Position numbers and translations under genes: made by a program
Shown: positions 36,662 to 45,486 of the stretch, piece by piece
Layout: each line of letters starts with the position of its first letter
How positions within the stretch are numbered: the first letter of the stretch is position 1
Assembly (NCBI RefSeq): GCF_010091945.1
Contig: NZ_WVIE01000011.1
Coordinates: forward strand, 97,676 to 161,675
Origin: Myxacorys almedinensis A
Lineage (GTDB): Bacteria > Cyanobacteriota > Cyanobacteriia > Leptolyngbyales > Leptolyngbyaceae
Length of the DNA stretch: 64,000 nucleotides
Direction of reading: 5' to 3'
The notes under the pieces: model-generated
Databases searched by the model: none
Seen by the model: only the letters and a program-made list of their open reading frames with translations
What the model was told of the DNA's origin: nothing

Positions 36662-37651
36662 ATGACGATCGCACTTTCGAGTCAAACCTGTGACGATTTG
36701 TTTGAGGAAACACTCGAACAGATGCGATATCTTGATCCAGAAGATGAGGCAGATGTGATCATTCCGTTTCCGGCTGAATTGGGGCGAGGGCTGACGCGAC
36801 TCATTGATCTGCGAGAGGAAGTATGGTTAGCAATGGATTATCACGAACCCTTAGCTAAGCTTGCATTTTCCTGCGAGGAATTTCACCAGCCTGACTTTCT
36901 CAGAGTTGGGTTTCATCTGTCGGGAATTCATCACAGTCCGAGCGTTACGGTTTGCCCAGGAGAGTACTCGCTAGCTGGCAGTGGTGCATCTCACAAAGGG
37001 GTGTATGTAACTACTGAAGGAGCCGTGAGAGAAATTGCTTTTTCGATTTCCATTGAAGAGATGCGATCGTTCTTTGGTCAGTTGCCTGCTGGATTGCAGC
37101 CTTTGATTGGATCACCTGATCAGTTATCGTTTATTCGAGGATATCGCACGACTCCCGCGATGCAAATTGCCTTGCAGCAGATGTGGCAATGTCCCTATCA
37201 TGGCGTGATGAAGCAACGGTATCTAGAAACGAAGATTTGGGAGTTGCTGTTGCTCTCGGTGGAGCCATTGTTAGAAGAATCGTCTGCGCCAGAGAAGTTG
37301 CCGAGCAAGCTGAAGTCGGAACAGGTCGATTGCATTCATGCCGCAAGAAAAATCCTGTTGCAACGATTAGAGAATCCGCCTTCGATCGCTGAATTGGCGC
37401 GACTGGTGGGACTCAACGATCGCGCCCTTAAAGAAGGATTTCGGGCTTGTTTTGGTACAACGACATTCAACTATTTGCATCACTATCGGTTAGAGCAGGC
37501 GCAACAGATGTTATTGGCAGGCGATCTGAAAATTGAAGTGGTGATGCAACGGGTGGGCTTTACGAGTCGGAGTTATTTTGCCAAGGCGTTTCGGAACAAG
37601 TTTGGCATGAATCCGGGCGATTATGCTCGTCGGTACAGACAGATCCTTTAG
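36662..37651 (+). CDS. PchR-like AraC-family regulator (module D)
   Basis: The 329-residue regulator ends with IAELARLVGLNDRALKEGFRACFGTTTFNYLHHYRLEQAQQMLL and IEVVMQRVGFTSRSYFAKAFRNKFG. It opens the only plus-strand siderophore module. The downstream receptor is separated from it by a nucleotidyltransferase/HEPN toxin-antitoxin pair. The N-terminal sensor half is the least similar to those of modules A and B. Confidence 0.92.
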   Translation: MTIALSSQTCDDLFEETLEQMRYLDPEDEADVIIPFPAELGRGLTRLIDLREEVWLAMDYHEPLAKLAFSCEEFHQPDFLRVGFHLSGIHHSPSVTVCPGEYSLAGSGASHKGVYVTTEGAVREIAFSISIEEMRSFFGQLPAGLQPLIGSPDQLSFIRGYRTTPAMQIALQQMWQCPYHGVMKQRYLETKIWELLLLSVEPLLEESSAPEKLPSKLKSEQVDCIHAARKILLQRLENPPSIAELARLVGLNDRALKEGFRACFGTTTFNYLHHYRLEQAQQMLLAGDLKIEVVMQRVGFTSRSYFAKAFRNKFGMNPGDYARRYRQIL

Positions 37652-37728
37652 AATCGATCGGAGCGACGGCAGGAATCGCATATACAGGAATCACATACAA
37701 TAGAGCCATTACAACCGCAAAAATAGCA

Positions 37729-38019
37729 ATGCAGCGAGACGATGTTCTAGAGAAGCTCAGATCTTACAGACTTTCGTTAAAAGAGTTTAATGTGAAGTCG
37801 TTAATTCTTTTTGGATCGGTTGCTCGTAACGAGGCAACGCCAGAAAGCGATGTAGATTTGTTGGTGGAGTTTGAACACCCGATCGGGTTGCTTGCGTTTG
37901 TGCGGTTGCAGCGGCATTTGGAGACTATTTTAGGTTGCTCAGTTGATTTGGGAACTCCGAACTCACTGAAGTCTTACCTGAAAGAGCCTGTCTTGCAGGA
38001 GTCTATTCGTGTCTTCTAG
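37729..38019 (+). CDS. mntA: MNT-type nucleotidyltransferase antitoxin
   Basis: This 96-residue minimal nucleotidyltransferase carries G29-S30 and D41-x-D43 (FGSVARNEATPESDVDLLVE), the catalytic pattern of the family. MntA-type proteins neutralise a HEPN toxin by adding AMP groups to a tyrosine near its active site. It overlaps the HEPN gene by 11 bp. The pair is intact and lies between the regulator and the receptor of module D. Confidence 0.92.
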   Translation: MQRDDVLEKLRSYRLSLKEFNVKSLILFGSVARNEATPESDVDLLVEFEHPIGLLAFVRLQRHLETILGCSVDLGTPNSLKSYLKEPVLQESIRVF

Positions 38020-38359
38020 AAGTCTGCGGCGACGAATTCAAGATATTGTCGAGATTGGTTCAGAGATTGAAACATTTACACAAGGTCTCAATTTTGCAGA
38101 GTTTGAAGCGGATATTCGCACAGTAAGAGCCGTTCTTTATAGTTTAGCGATCATAGGAGAGGCGGCTGCGAGTTTGTTGCCAGAAGTTGAGATGCTTTAT
38201 CCAGAGATTCCTTGGGTAGATATTCGAGGAATGCGAAATGTTGTGATTCATGAGTATTTTCGAGTTGATTTAGAAATTATTTGGGAAACGATTCAAACAG
38301 ATTTGCCTCAGCTACTTCAACTGTTGAGAGAGTTGCTTAAAGGCTTGGAAAGGATATGA
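38009..38359 (+). CDS. hepT: HEPN-domain (DUF86) ribonuclease toxin
   Basis: The 116-residue protein has the HEPN RNase motif R-x4-H as RNVVIH (R76, H81), followed by the tyrosine EYF that is the usual target of AMPylation by the antitoxin. GTG 38009 is the likely start. It is a normal-length HepT. The next 150 bp to the receptor contain a repeated AAAGTCCCGCTAG word (38408 and 38428) and an ATTGATAACGATTC sequence resembling a Fur half-dyad. Confidence 0.92.
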   Translation: MSSRSLRRRIQDIVEIGSEIETFTQGLNFAEFEADIRTVRAVLYSLAIIGEAAASLLPEVEMLYPEIPWVDIRGMRNVVIHEYFRVDLEIIWETIQTDLPQLLQLLRELLKGLERI

Positions 38360-38512
38360 ACGATTCTCTGAAGAAATATACTCGCAAAAACTCAGCGATC
38401 GCGAAAAAAGTCCCGCTAGAGATCAAGAAAGTCCCGCTAGCATCCAAAAAGGGCTTCCAATCTCGTGAGCCTCTCCAGTATTGTCTATTGATAACGATTC
38501 CTAAGTACTGGT

Positions 38513-41068
38513 GTGAAGATGATGAGTGTGTGGCAGCGATTAGTGCAAAGCGCAACTGCGAAGCAAACGTTCTTGGTTTCTAGCGCGTTTGTTCTGTTGG
38601 GAGCAACGTCTGCAATGGCAACAGAACCAACGGTTTCTCGAATTCAAGATCAACCGAAAGCTGCGACTACGGTAAGCGAATGGATGGCACAAACGGAAGC
38701 ACAGCAGGCGCAATTGGTGCGGGTAACGGGCGTGAAGCTCAATCCAACACAGCAAGGATTGGAGATTGTGCTAGAGACGGAAAATGGTCAGGCTTTGCAG
38801 GCGACGCAACAGGCTCAGGGCGATACGCTGATTTTGACGGTTCCGAATGCGGTGTTGGCGTTGAGCAGTGGGCAGGCGTTTGAAGCGGACAAGCCGGGAG
38901 AAGGAATCGATCGAGTCACCGTGATGCAAGCAGATGCAACGACGATTCGGGTGAGCATTGTTGGACTGAATGATTTACCAACTGCCGAGATCATGCCGGG
39001 ACAGGGGCTAGTGTTGGCGGTGACACCAGAGGAAGGAATTGAAGAAGAGATTACGGTGACAGGCGAGGGAGCGCGAGGCTATCGAGTGCCAAATGCAAGT
39101 ACGGCGACAAGGACAGATACCCCGATTCGAGATATTCCCCAATCGATTCAGGTTGTGCCGCAGGAAGTGCTAGAAGATCGCCAGGTTAGATCACTGACCG
39201 AAGCTGTAGAAACCGTCAGCGGTGTAGTTGAAGACTTTAGGTATTTGGGTTCGACTAGTGGTACTAGAATTATTCGAGGCTTTTCCGCTGGAGACACTTT
39301 CCGAAATGGTTTCCGTGAAGGTAATGTGATTACGACAGTGCCTTTTCCAACAATTGAGCAGATAGAAGTTCTCAAGGGTCCCGCCTCAGTTGTTTCGGGT
39401 TTTGCGGAACCTGGTGGAATCATTAACTATGTTACCAAGAAGCCCTTGAGTGAACCTTACTACAAGCTAGGGTTTGAGGCAGGAAACTTTGGACGGTATC
39501 AGCCGAGTATCGATTTATCAGGTCCACTAACTGTGGATAAAAATGTGCTGTATCGCTTCATTGCTTCTTATGAACGTCAAGATAGTTATCAAGAGTTTGC
39601 TAATTCAGCAGTAACTACAATTGCACCCTCGATCTCATTTAAGTTGGGAGAGCGGACAGATTTAAACCTTTACTATGAGTACAGTAGATTCTTTGGAGAT
39701 CCAATCGTCCGATATGCGGTACGTCTGAGTGATGACAGTCTAACACCTCGACGCTTCCACCCTAATTATCCCGAAGTAAATGAGTTTGAGTCGATTAGTC
39801 ATAAGGCTGGTTACACTCTTACTCATGGACTTAGCGATAACTGGCAAATTCGCAACAGCTTTGCTGCTACTATAGCAAGCTTTAAAGTCAGAGATATTTT
39901 CCGAACTGGGGTAATCGATGATCGTTTTTTAACGTTTGCTGCTTTTGATGGTGACCTTAGTGATTACAACTACTTTGCACAAATTGACTTACTTGGAAAG
40001 TTCCAAACTGGATCGATTGCTCATCAGCTTTTAATTGGTTTTGATTTCAATTCCTTTAGAGAAGATTATGTCAACAGCATAAATTTAAATGCGAATATCC
40101 CGCCTTTAGATATTCGTAATCCTGATTATCGCGCCCTAAGAACAAGACCCGAACTTTTCCCAGAACCTACTTACGTAATAGATAGAAAGTCCTATGGAGT
40201 TTACCTTCAAGATCAAATTGCCTTCAGTGACAATTTGAAGTTATTGATTGGTGGGCGCTATGACTGGATATCTGATGGAACAGGAACGATTAGTCCTGAC
40301 AATGTAGTGAATATTCCAGTCCAAAATGATGGAGCTTTCAGTCCTCGTGTTGGCTTAGTCTATCAACCGAGCAAAAATGTTTCACTTTATGCCAGCTATA
40401 CTCGATCGTTCAATCCAGCGATCGGACGTAATCCAGATAGTAGACCTTTTGAGCCAACCAGGGGAACACAATATGAAGTCGGAGTTAAGACTGATTTTCT
40501 CGATGGTAGACTTTCAGCTACTTTAGCTGCCTACAACATTACAAAGACAAATGTGTTGACTCCCGATCCTGATCCCATTCTGGCGCAACGAGGTTTCCAA
40601 GTGCAAGTTGGAGAACAACGAAGTCGCGGAATTGAGCTAGATGTGGCAGGTCAAATTCTACCTGGTTGGAAGATTACAGCTTCCTATGCCCTAACTGATG
40701 CCACAGTCAGCGTTGATAATTCCGTTATCAGTAATGTTGGCAATCGCCTTGCAAATGTACCACTCAATCAGGCAAGTCTCTGGACGACCTACGAAATCCA
40801 GAAGGGAGATTTGCAAGGGCTGGGATTTGGATTTGGATTATTTTACGTTGGTGAGCGGCAAGGTGATTTAGCAAACACATTTCAAGTCGGTGATTATCTA
40901 CGGACTGATGCAGCAGTTTATTACCGTCAAAATGGATTCAACGCGGCAATAAACATTCGTAATCTCTTTAATATAGATTATGCAAACTCAGCAGCTTTCG
41001 GTGATAAGCAGAGTATCGATAGGGGAGAGCCGTTTACTATCATTGGTTCTATTAGTTGGGAATTGTAA
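38513..41068 (+). CDS. TonB-dependent siderophore receptor with AMIN domain (module D)
   Basis: The 851-residue receptor has a signal peptide (cleavage after about residue 36), an AMIN domain (about 72-165), EEEITVTGEGARGYRVPNAS, plug (IRDIPQSIQVVPQEVLED, IEVLKGPASVVSGFAEPGG) and barrel ending GSISWEL. The barrel ends with Leu rather than Phe, which is less usual for insertion by the BAM complex. GTG 38513 keeps the KMMS start. The plug shows S-G-F where the others have L-F-G. The matching regulator lies upstream beyond the toxin pair. Confidence 0.95.
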   Translation: MKMMSVWQRLVQSATAKQTFLVSSAFVLLGATSAMATEPTVSRIQDQPKAATTVSEWMAQTEAQQAQLVRVTGVKLNPTQQGLEIVLETENGQALQATQQAQGDTLILTVPNAVLALSSGQAFEADKPGEGIDRVTVMQADATTIRVSIVGLNDLPTAEIMPGQGLVLAVTPEEGIEEEITVTGEGARGYRVPNASTATRTDTPIRDIPQSIQVVPQEVLEDRQVRSLTEAVETVSGVVEDFRYLGSTSGTRIIRGFSAGDTFRNGFREGNVITTVPFPTIEQIEVLKGPASVVSGFAEPGGIINYVTKKPLSEPYYKLGFEAGNFGRYQPSIDLSGPLTVDKNVLYRFIASYERQDSYQEFANSAVTTIAPSISFKLGERTDLNLYYEYSRFFGDPIVRYAVRLSDDSLTPRRFHPNYPEVNEFESISHKAGYTLTHGLSDNWQIRNSFAATIASFKVRDIFRTGVIDDRFLTFAAFDGDLSDYNYFAQIDLLGKFQTGSIAHQLLIGFDFNSFREDYVNSINLNANIPPLDIRNPDYRALRTRPELFPEPTYVIDRKSYGVYLQDQIAFSDNLKLLIGGRYDWISDGTGTISPDNVVNIPVQNDGAFSPRVGLVYQPSKNVSLYASYTRSFNPAIGRNPDSRPFEPTRGTQYEVGVKTDFLDGRLSATLAAYNITKTNVLTPDPDPILAQRGFQVQVGEQRSRGIELDVAGQILPGWKITASYALTDATVSVDNSVISNVGNRLANVPLNQASLWTTYEIQKGDLQGLGFGFGLFYVGERQGDLANTFQVGDYLRTDAAVYYRQNGFNAAINIRNLFNIDYANSAAFGDKQSIDRGEPFTIIGSISWEL

Positions 41069-41123
41069 TTTGCAGCTATGGTACAGTCTTTAGAACTTTA
41101 AGCAGGAGAAAAGACCCTTTGCA

Positions 41124-42131
41124 ATGAGGAAGAAATCGACCTATAAAATTATCGTACTTCTCTTCCTATCAGCTATATTTGCCTTCGCAATCACTGCTTG
41201 TAACAGCAAGATGCAGTGGTTTAAGCAAGGGGAAATCAATTCAACAGTTGTGCGAACTACTCCCCTCAGCCTGGTTCAAAAACCAACAGCAACCAAAATC
41301 GTTAACCATGCTCTAGGTCAAGCTGAAATTCCACTTCATCCTCAGCGGATTGTTGTATTAGATGACAGTTTTATTCTTGATCCATTATTAGCACTATCAA
41401 TCAAACCAGTGGGCTTTGCTGCTGGTGCTAACTTTATCAATTCAGATAATTTGAGCGAATTTGTCTCTGGTATTCCAAAGGTGGGAGATTGGGAAAGACC
41501 TTCTTTGGAAAAGATTCTCAGTCTAAAACCTGACCTGATTCTAGGGCATATATGGCAAAAAAGATTCTATTCATTGTTGAGTGCGATCGCGCCTACCGTA
41601 CTGATAGATACAGATAGTGAAGTCGATTTTAAGAAAAATTTGAAGTATTTAGCTGACATTCTAGATAAAAGCGATCGAGTCGATAGGATTTTAGCGGAGT
41701 ACAATCAGCGAATCCAAACGTTTCGACAGCAACTGGGAACAACGCTAAACACAAAAACAGTATCTATCGTTCATCTTTACGGTTCGACTGTTCATGTTTA
41801 CGGATCAGACCTTACTGTTTATGGTCAAATTATGAAAGATGCGGGAATACGATTGATTCCTGCCTATCGAGATCTCAAAGGTTACTCAGGGCTGAGTATC
41901 GAAGCGCTCTCTGATTGGGATGCCGATATTCTCTTTGTTGTAGTACTTCTTAAAACCGACTCCGAACATCTCAGATCGTTATCGTTTCTGAAACAACCGC
42001 TCTGGTCAGCCTTGAAAGCTGTGCAAAATAAGCAAGTCTATGCAGTGACTTGGGCAAATACTGTTGCAGGTCCAATCACAGCAAATCAGTTTATTGATGA
42101 CCTCTACAAGTATTTTGTAGAGCCTTCCTGA
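41124..42131 (+). CDS. FecB-like iron-siderophore binding lipoprotein (module D)
   Basis: This 335-residue protein has lipobox ITAC, then KIVNHALGQAEIPLHPQRIVVLDD, LKPDLILGHIWQKR and the TANQFIDDLYKYFV end of the FecB/FhuD fold. It is 55 bp after the receptor and has a GGAGAA ribosome site. Unlike modules A to C, no ferredoxin-like gene follows; a set of tandem repeats lies just downstream. Confidence 0.92.
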   Translation: MRKKSTYKIIVLLFLSAIFAFAITACNSKMQWFKQGEINSTVVRTTPLSLVQKPTATKIVNHALGQAEIPLHPQRIVVLDDSFILDPLLALSIKPVGFAAGANFINSDNLSEFVSGIPKVGDWERPSLEKILSLKPDLILGHIWQKRFYSLLSAIAPTVLIDTDSEVDFKKNLKYLADILDKSDRVDRILAEYNQRIQTFRQQLGTTLNTKTVSIVHLYGSTVHVYGSDLTVYGQIMKDAGIRLIPAYRDLKGYSGLSIEALSDWDADILFVVVLLKTDSEHLRSLSFLKQPLWSALKAVQNKQVYAVTWANTVAGPITANQFIDDLYKYFVEPS

Positions 42132-42150
42132 ACTTACGTTCCTCGTTGTT

Positions 42151-42308
42151 TGCGATCATCGCGCTCTGATTGTCAATCGCTCAATGATTCCTGCGATCGC
42201 GCTCTGATGATCGATCGCTCGATGATGAAGTGCGATCGCGCTCTGATGATCGATCGTTGAGTTGTGAAGTGCGATCGCGCTTTGATGGTCGATCGCTCAG
42301 TGCTGTCA
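42151..42308. repeat. Four tandem copies of a 39-41 bp HIP1-containing unit
   Basis: Units begin at 42151, 42192, 42231 and 42270 with TGCGATCGCGCTCTGATGAT or close variants. Each contains one or two GCGATC sites and a GATCGATCG core. Copies 2 and 3 are the most alike. There is no spacer variation of CRISPR type and no open frame. Confidence 0.9.
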
Positions 42309-42419
42309 TACTGCGTTCTGCCTTAATCTGTCATCCCACTATTCAGCAACGCCCTAATTGCCTCTCTTCCCACGTCCCCATGTCCCTCCTCTCCTAGTCT
42401 CCCCCTCTCCTTGTCCCCT

Positions 42420-42968
42420 TCAACGCGATAACCTCACTACATCAATCTGAACATCTGGAAAAGACAGAGGACAAATCGTACCTGTAGTGAATGTCTGCCG
42501 TGATCGATACTCTCCATCCACTGGGTCGCGAAAAACAATCAACTCGCTCGTTTTCAAATTGATTACCCAATACTCAACAATGCCCACCTCTGCGTAGATT
42601 TTAGATTTGACCTCTAAATCCTTCTGCAAACTGGTATTCGAGTACTCAACCACCCAAAAGACGTTCTCTGGATAGGGATGATGCGATCGATAAATTTCAG
42701 TATCCGGGTTAACGATCGCCAAGTCCGGTTCTGGTTCTGAGTTGTTAGGCAAAGTAATGGGATGCCCTTCTCGAACTTTGGCGCGATTTCCAAGCTTATC
42801 TCGCAAATAATCGCCTGCATCACTGCTTAATGATGCATGGGGGACACCTTCGGGAGGCATTTCGATTAATTCTCCATGCAATAATTCAACGGGCACGTCA
42901 TTAAATACGCCCGCTTCCACTGCTTGGTGATAGCGGTCAATCGTCCACTTGAGCGTTGAAATGGTCAT
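42420..42968 (-). CDS. Uma2-family putative endonuclease
   Basis: The protein of about 182 residues has the Uma2 core: VELLHGELIEMPPEGVPHA with the N-terminal Glu, EPEPDLAIV with the catalytic Asp, and VFWVVEYSNTSLQKD with the E-x-S core, then YAEVGIVEYWVIN. ATG 42968 (MTISTLKW) fits the family better than the longer frame from 43004. It is read toward the repeats after module D. Confidence 0.88.
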   Translation of the reverse strand: MTISTLKWTIDRYHQAVEAGVFNDVPVELLHGELIEMPPEGVPHASLSSDAGDYLRDKLGNRAKVREGHPITLPNNSEPEPDLAIVNPDTEIYRSHHPYPENVFWVVEYSNTSLQKDLEVKSKIYAEVGIVEYWVINLKTSELIVFRDPVDGEYRSRQTFTTGTICPLSFPDVQIDVVRLSR

Positions 42969-43004
42969 GCGATCGCACCTCACCAAATCTTTTCCTTCAG
43001 TCAA

Positions 43005-43440
43005 AAACAGAGATTGAGCCTCTCACTCACGCTATCACAGAACATTGAGGCGCTCTCTATCTCCCACTGCTTCATTTATAATTGACCTATCCTCATAGCA
43101 ACCAGGCACAACTGGCGCTGGTTGCTACCCTGCTGAACGAGAATGTGATTACCTCTCCCTTATTACCAGGTTTTAGCTGTAAAGTTGCCCGCCTGTTTAC
43201 ATCACGGGCATAGAGGGAGAGCGGGGGAGACGCGGGGAAGGGGAGATGATAAATTCCTTCTATCCCCTTGTCCCCTTGTCCCCCCATCCTCTCCTTGTCT
43301 CAACAAAACACTCGTCGATACTTCCGGCTCTCCGCCAATACTCACGCTCCAGCAAAGACGGTGGATTATCCACGCAACACACAGTCAGACGGTTTCAACG
43401 GTTGAACATCTGAAGCTTCCATCAGGCTCCACTGGGCAAA
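43005..43440. other. Spacer with C/T-rich low-complexity sequence
   Basis: No gene is supported. The segment 43200-43310 holds purine-rich and then pyrimidine-rich runs (GGGGAAGGGGAGA and CCCCTTGTCCCCTTGTCCCC) that could pair as a weak hairpin. A related C/T-rich stretch lies at 42355-42420. Such low-complexity blocks are common between genes in filamentous cyanobacteria. Confidence 0.5.
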
Positions 43441-43461
43441 CTGCAACGCCAGCAGTTACAA

Positions 43462-43734
43462 GCGATCGCGACTCAGATCTGTAACCAGCATCCCTGGCTG
43501 GGCAAGGATGATTCTAAGGCTCAACAACGATTGATTACGGCTTGTCAGGGGTTGCCAATCGGTGAGATTCCAATGGTGCTGGACAGGTTACTGGCATTTG
43601 TGGATGCTCCTGAGCAACTAGTTCAACTGATCTTGGAACACAAGATCAACACGCTATGGGGACGGGGATTGGAGTACATCGCAGAACCAGATGTACCCAC
43701 TGCGGCTGGATTGGATTTGTTGGAGCAACGATAG
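43462..43734 (+). pseudogene. C-terminal remnant of an unrecognised gene
   Basis: An open frame encodes AIATQICNQHPWLGKDDSKA ... IGEIPMVLDRLLAFVDAPE, ending LDLLEQR. It has clear protein character but lacks a start with a ribosome site and begins after a frame break. I do not recognise the family. The following 350 bp to the MerR gene contain no further supported coding sequence. Confidence 0.4.
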
Positions 43735-44006
43735 CAGTTCACGCCAGCGATAGAGCGGGAGTCAGAACAGATGCAGGCAATCCGAAATCAGGCAACTTAT
43801 GCGAGACCTGCAAGTGGGAAAGATAATTCAAAGTTTGCCTATGTTTATCGAGAGATCGCACCCACTAAATGAACGTGAATCTCTGCTTTAGGCATGGCTT
43901 GCAGATGTTTCGCTAACATCGGTCTTATGTGACGTTTGTCGAGGTTTGCTCAGTCTCTGCTCCTTGAGACTTTTAGAGTCAAGGGATGACAATTTTCGCC
44001 GCCCCC

Positions 44007-44038
44007 TTGACTCTAACGTAACGTGAGGCTTTTACCAT
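44007..44038 (+). promoter_or_regulatory. MerR-type promoter with long spacer
   Basis: TTGACT (44007-44012) and TACCAT (44033-44038) are 20 bases apart, longer than the usual 17, as in promoters that MerR proteins activate by untwisting DNA. The spacer contains CTAACGTAACGTGAG, similar to boxes bound by TipA/SkgA-like regulators. Confidence 0.5.
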
Positions 44039-44087
44039 AGATGCATTCACGAATTGAGATGGTTTTCAATTGTCAAGGAGGAAGTGG

Positions 44088-44813
44088 ATGCGACCAATTG
44101 CCTTGAAAGTTGGCGATCTTGCTAAACAAACTGGAGTCTCGGTGCGAACATTGCACTACTACGATGAGATTGGCTTGCTCTCGCCCTCTCATCGCACTGA
44201 AGCAGGTTATCGGCTATATGGCGAAGATGACATTATTCGCTTGCAGCAAATCGTGTCCCTGCGGCAAATTGGCTTCTCGCTGGAACAAATCCGCGAGTGC
44301 CTTGGAAAAAGCGAGTTTTCACCGCATCAGGTGGTGCAATTGCATCTATCTCAACTTAAAGAGCAGATGGCGTTACAACAGCAGCTTTACGCAAAGCTGG
44401 AAGCGATCGCCACTCTCTTACAATCGACAGAGACAATCTCGATCCAGGAATTCATTCAACTCATTGAGGTAACAACAATGGTCAGCAAATACTACACTCC
44501 AGAACAACAAGACTATCTCAAAGCTAGAGGTGAACAGCTTGGCGAGGAGCAGATTCGGCAGGTTGAAGCAGAATGGCAAGAGTTGATTCAGCAAGTTCGC
44601 ATAGAAATGGCAAATGGAACTGATCCAGCGAGCGAAGCTGTACAGGCGTTAGCGCGACGCTGGCAGGAACTGATTCAAGAATTCACAGGCGGCGATCCTG
44701 GAATTGCTCAATCTCTAAACCAAATGTATCAGCAAGAGGGAGCCAAGGTTGCTAGTCGAGGGGCAGTGGATACAGCCCTGATGGAATACATGAGCCGAGC
44801 GATGCAATGCTGA
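44088..44813 (+). CDS. MerR-family regulator with TipAS-like domain
   Basis: The 241-residue regulator has the MerR winged helix (ALKVGDLAKQTGVSVRTLHYYDEIGLLSPSHR), a dimerising coiled coil at about 80-125 and a C-terminal TipAS-like antibiotic-binding helical domain (KYYTPEQQDYLKARGEQLGEEQIRQVEAEW). AAGGAGGA stands seven bases before ATG 44088, which settles the start against the TTG at 44070. TipAS-type proteins sense drugs or toxic organics. No target gene follows directly, so autoregulation from its own long-spacer promoter is likely. Confidence 0.9.
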   Translation: MRPIALKVGDLAKQTGVSVRTLHYYDEIGLLSPSHRTEAGYRLYGEDDIIRLQQIVSLRQIGFSLEQIRECLGKSEFSPHQVVQLHLSQLKEQMALQQQLYAKLEAIATLLQSTETISIQEFIQLIEVTTMVSKYYTPEQQDYLKARGEQLGEEQIRQVEAEWQELIQQVRIEMANGTDPASEAVQALARRWQELIQEFTGGDPGIAQSLNQMYQQEGAKVASRGAVDTALMEYMSRAMQC

Positions 44814-44873
44814 AGCACCTGAAGTAGAGTGGGTGAACCAAAGCGCGATCGCCCACTCTAATTAGTGATAAAA

Positions 44874-45343
44874 TTAAGCGTCTTTAAAGCTAGACGATAG
44901 CCAGCGATTGAGGACAACATGACCACGGGCAGAAAGCTGGTAACCTTGTTGTAGACTCTCTGTCAGTCCCAATGCTTTCAATTTACGCATATCCGTTTTG
45001 AACAACTGAACCTCCCGATTCACTCTTGTTGCTAACTCGGTGGCTCTGGTGCCCGGATGATCTCGGATTAGTTTCAGCACGTTTATCGTCCAGGCTCCAT
45101 GACGACTAGTTGTGTCAAGCCGCTGTAATCGATGTATTAAATCAGCAAATTCGTCATCGGTGAGAGCAATTTAGAACCGCTTTCAGGCATCTCAAATGGT
45201 GGGTACTGATAGTACCCAAAATGCAAGTCATTCTCCGCCACATAATTGCTGGAAAGTAATAGAACCGTGGGAAAAAATCGCAAAACCTCATCTTCGTTTG
45301 TGTAATCAATGCTGAGGAACTTGCGGGATAGGTCAGCTTGCAT
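44874..45343 (-). pseudogene. Frameshifted winged-helix-type protein
   Basis: Two frames join into one protein. The first half (45343 to about 45170) gives MQADLSRKFLSIDYTNEDEV ... GYYQYPPFEMPESGSK. The second (about 45170 to 44874) gives ALTDDEFADLIHRLQRLDTT ... LIRDHPGTRATELATRVNRE, a helix-turn-helix-like end. The break is near 45172. A sequencing error is possible. The family is a cyanobacterial hypothetical; a DNA-binding role is only suggested by the C-terminus. Confidence 0.55.
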
Positions 45344-45486
45344 GATAGTTTGCAGATTTTTTGGTTTGAAGAATTAGGATTGTCATGAGAGCCGTCTCAT
45401 CGACAAATCGACTGCGTTCTGGTAGACAGATTTGTTACGCGACGAGCTAAATCATTGAAATCACTGGATAGTTTAACTACTCCTGA

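Noticed and set aside
38356..38583. Small frame between the HEPN and receptor genes
   Set aside because: It overlaps the receptor start, contains a duplicated AAAGTCCCGCTAG word and has no family resemblance.
42151..42308. Regular repeats that could be taken for a CRISPR array
   Set aside because: The units are contiguous and imperfect, there are no unique spacers of constant length, and no cas genes are nearby. They are tandem HIP1-rich repeats.
43200..43310. C/G-rich hairpin as a small RNA or terminator
   Set aside because: Pairing is weak and low in complexity, with no defined loop or T run.
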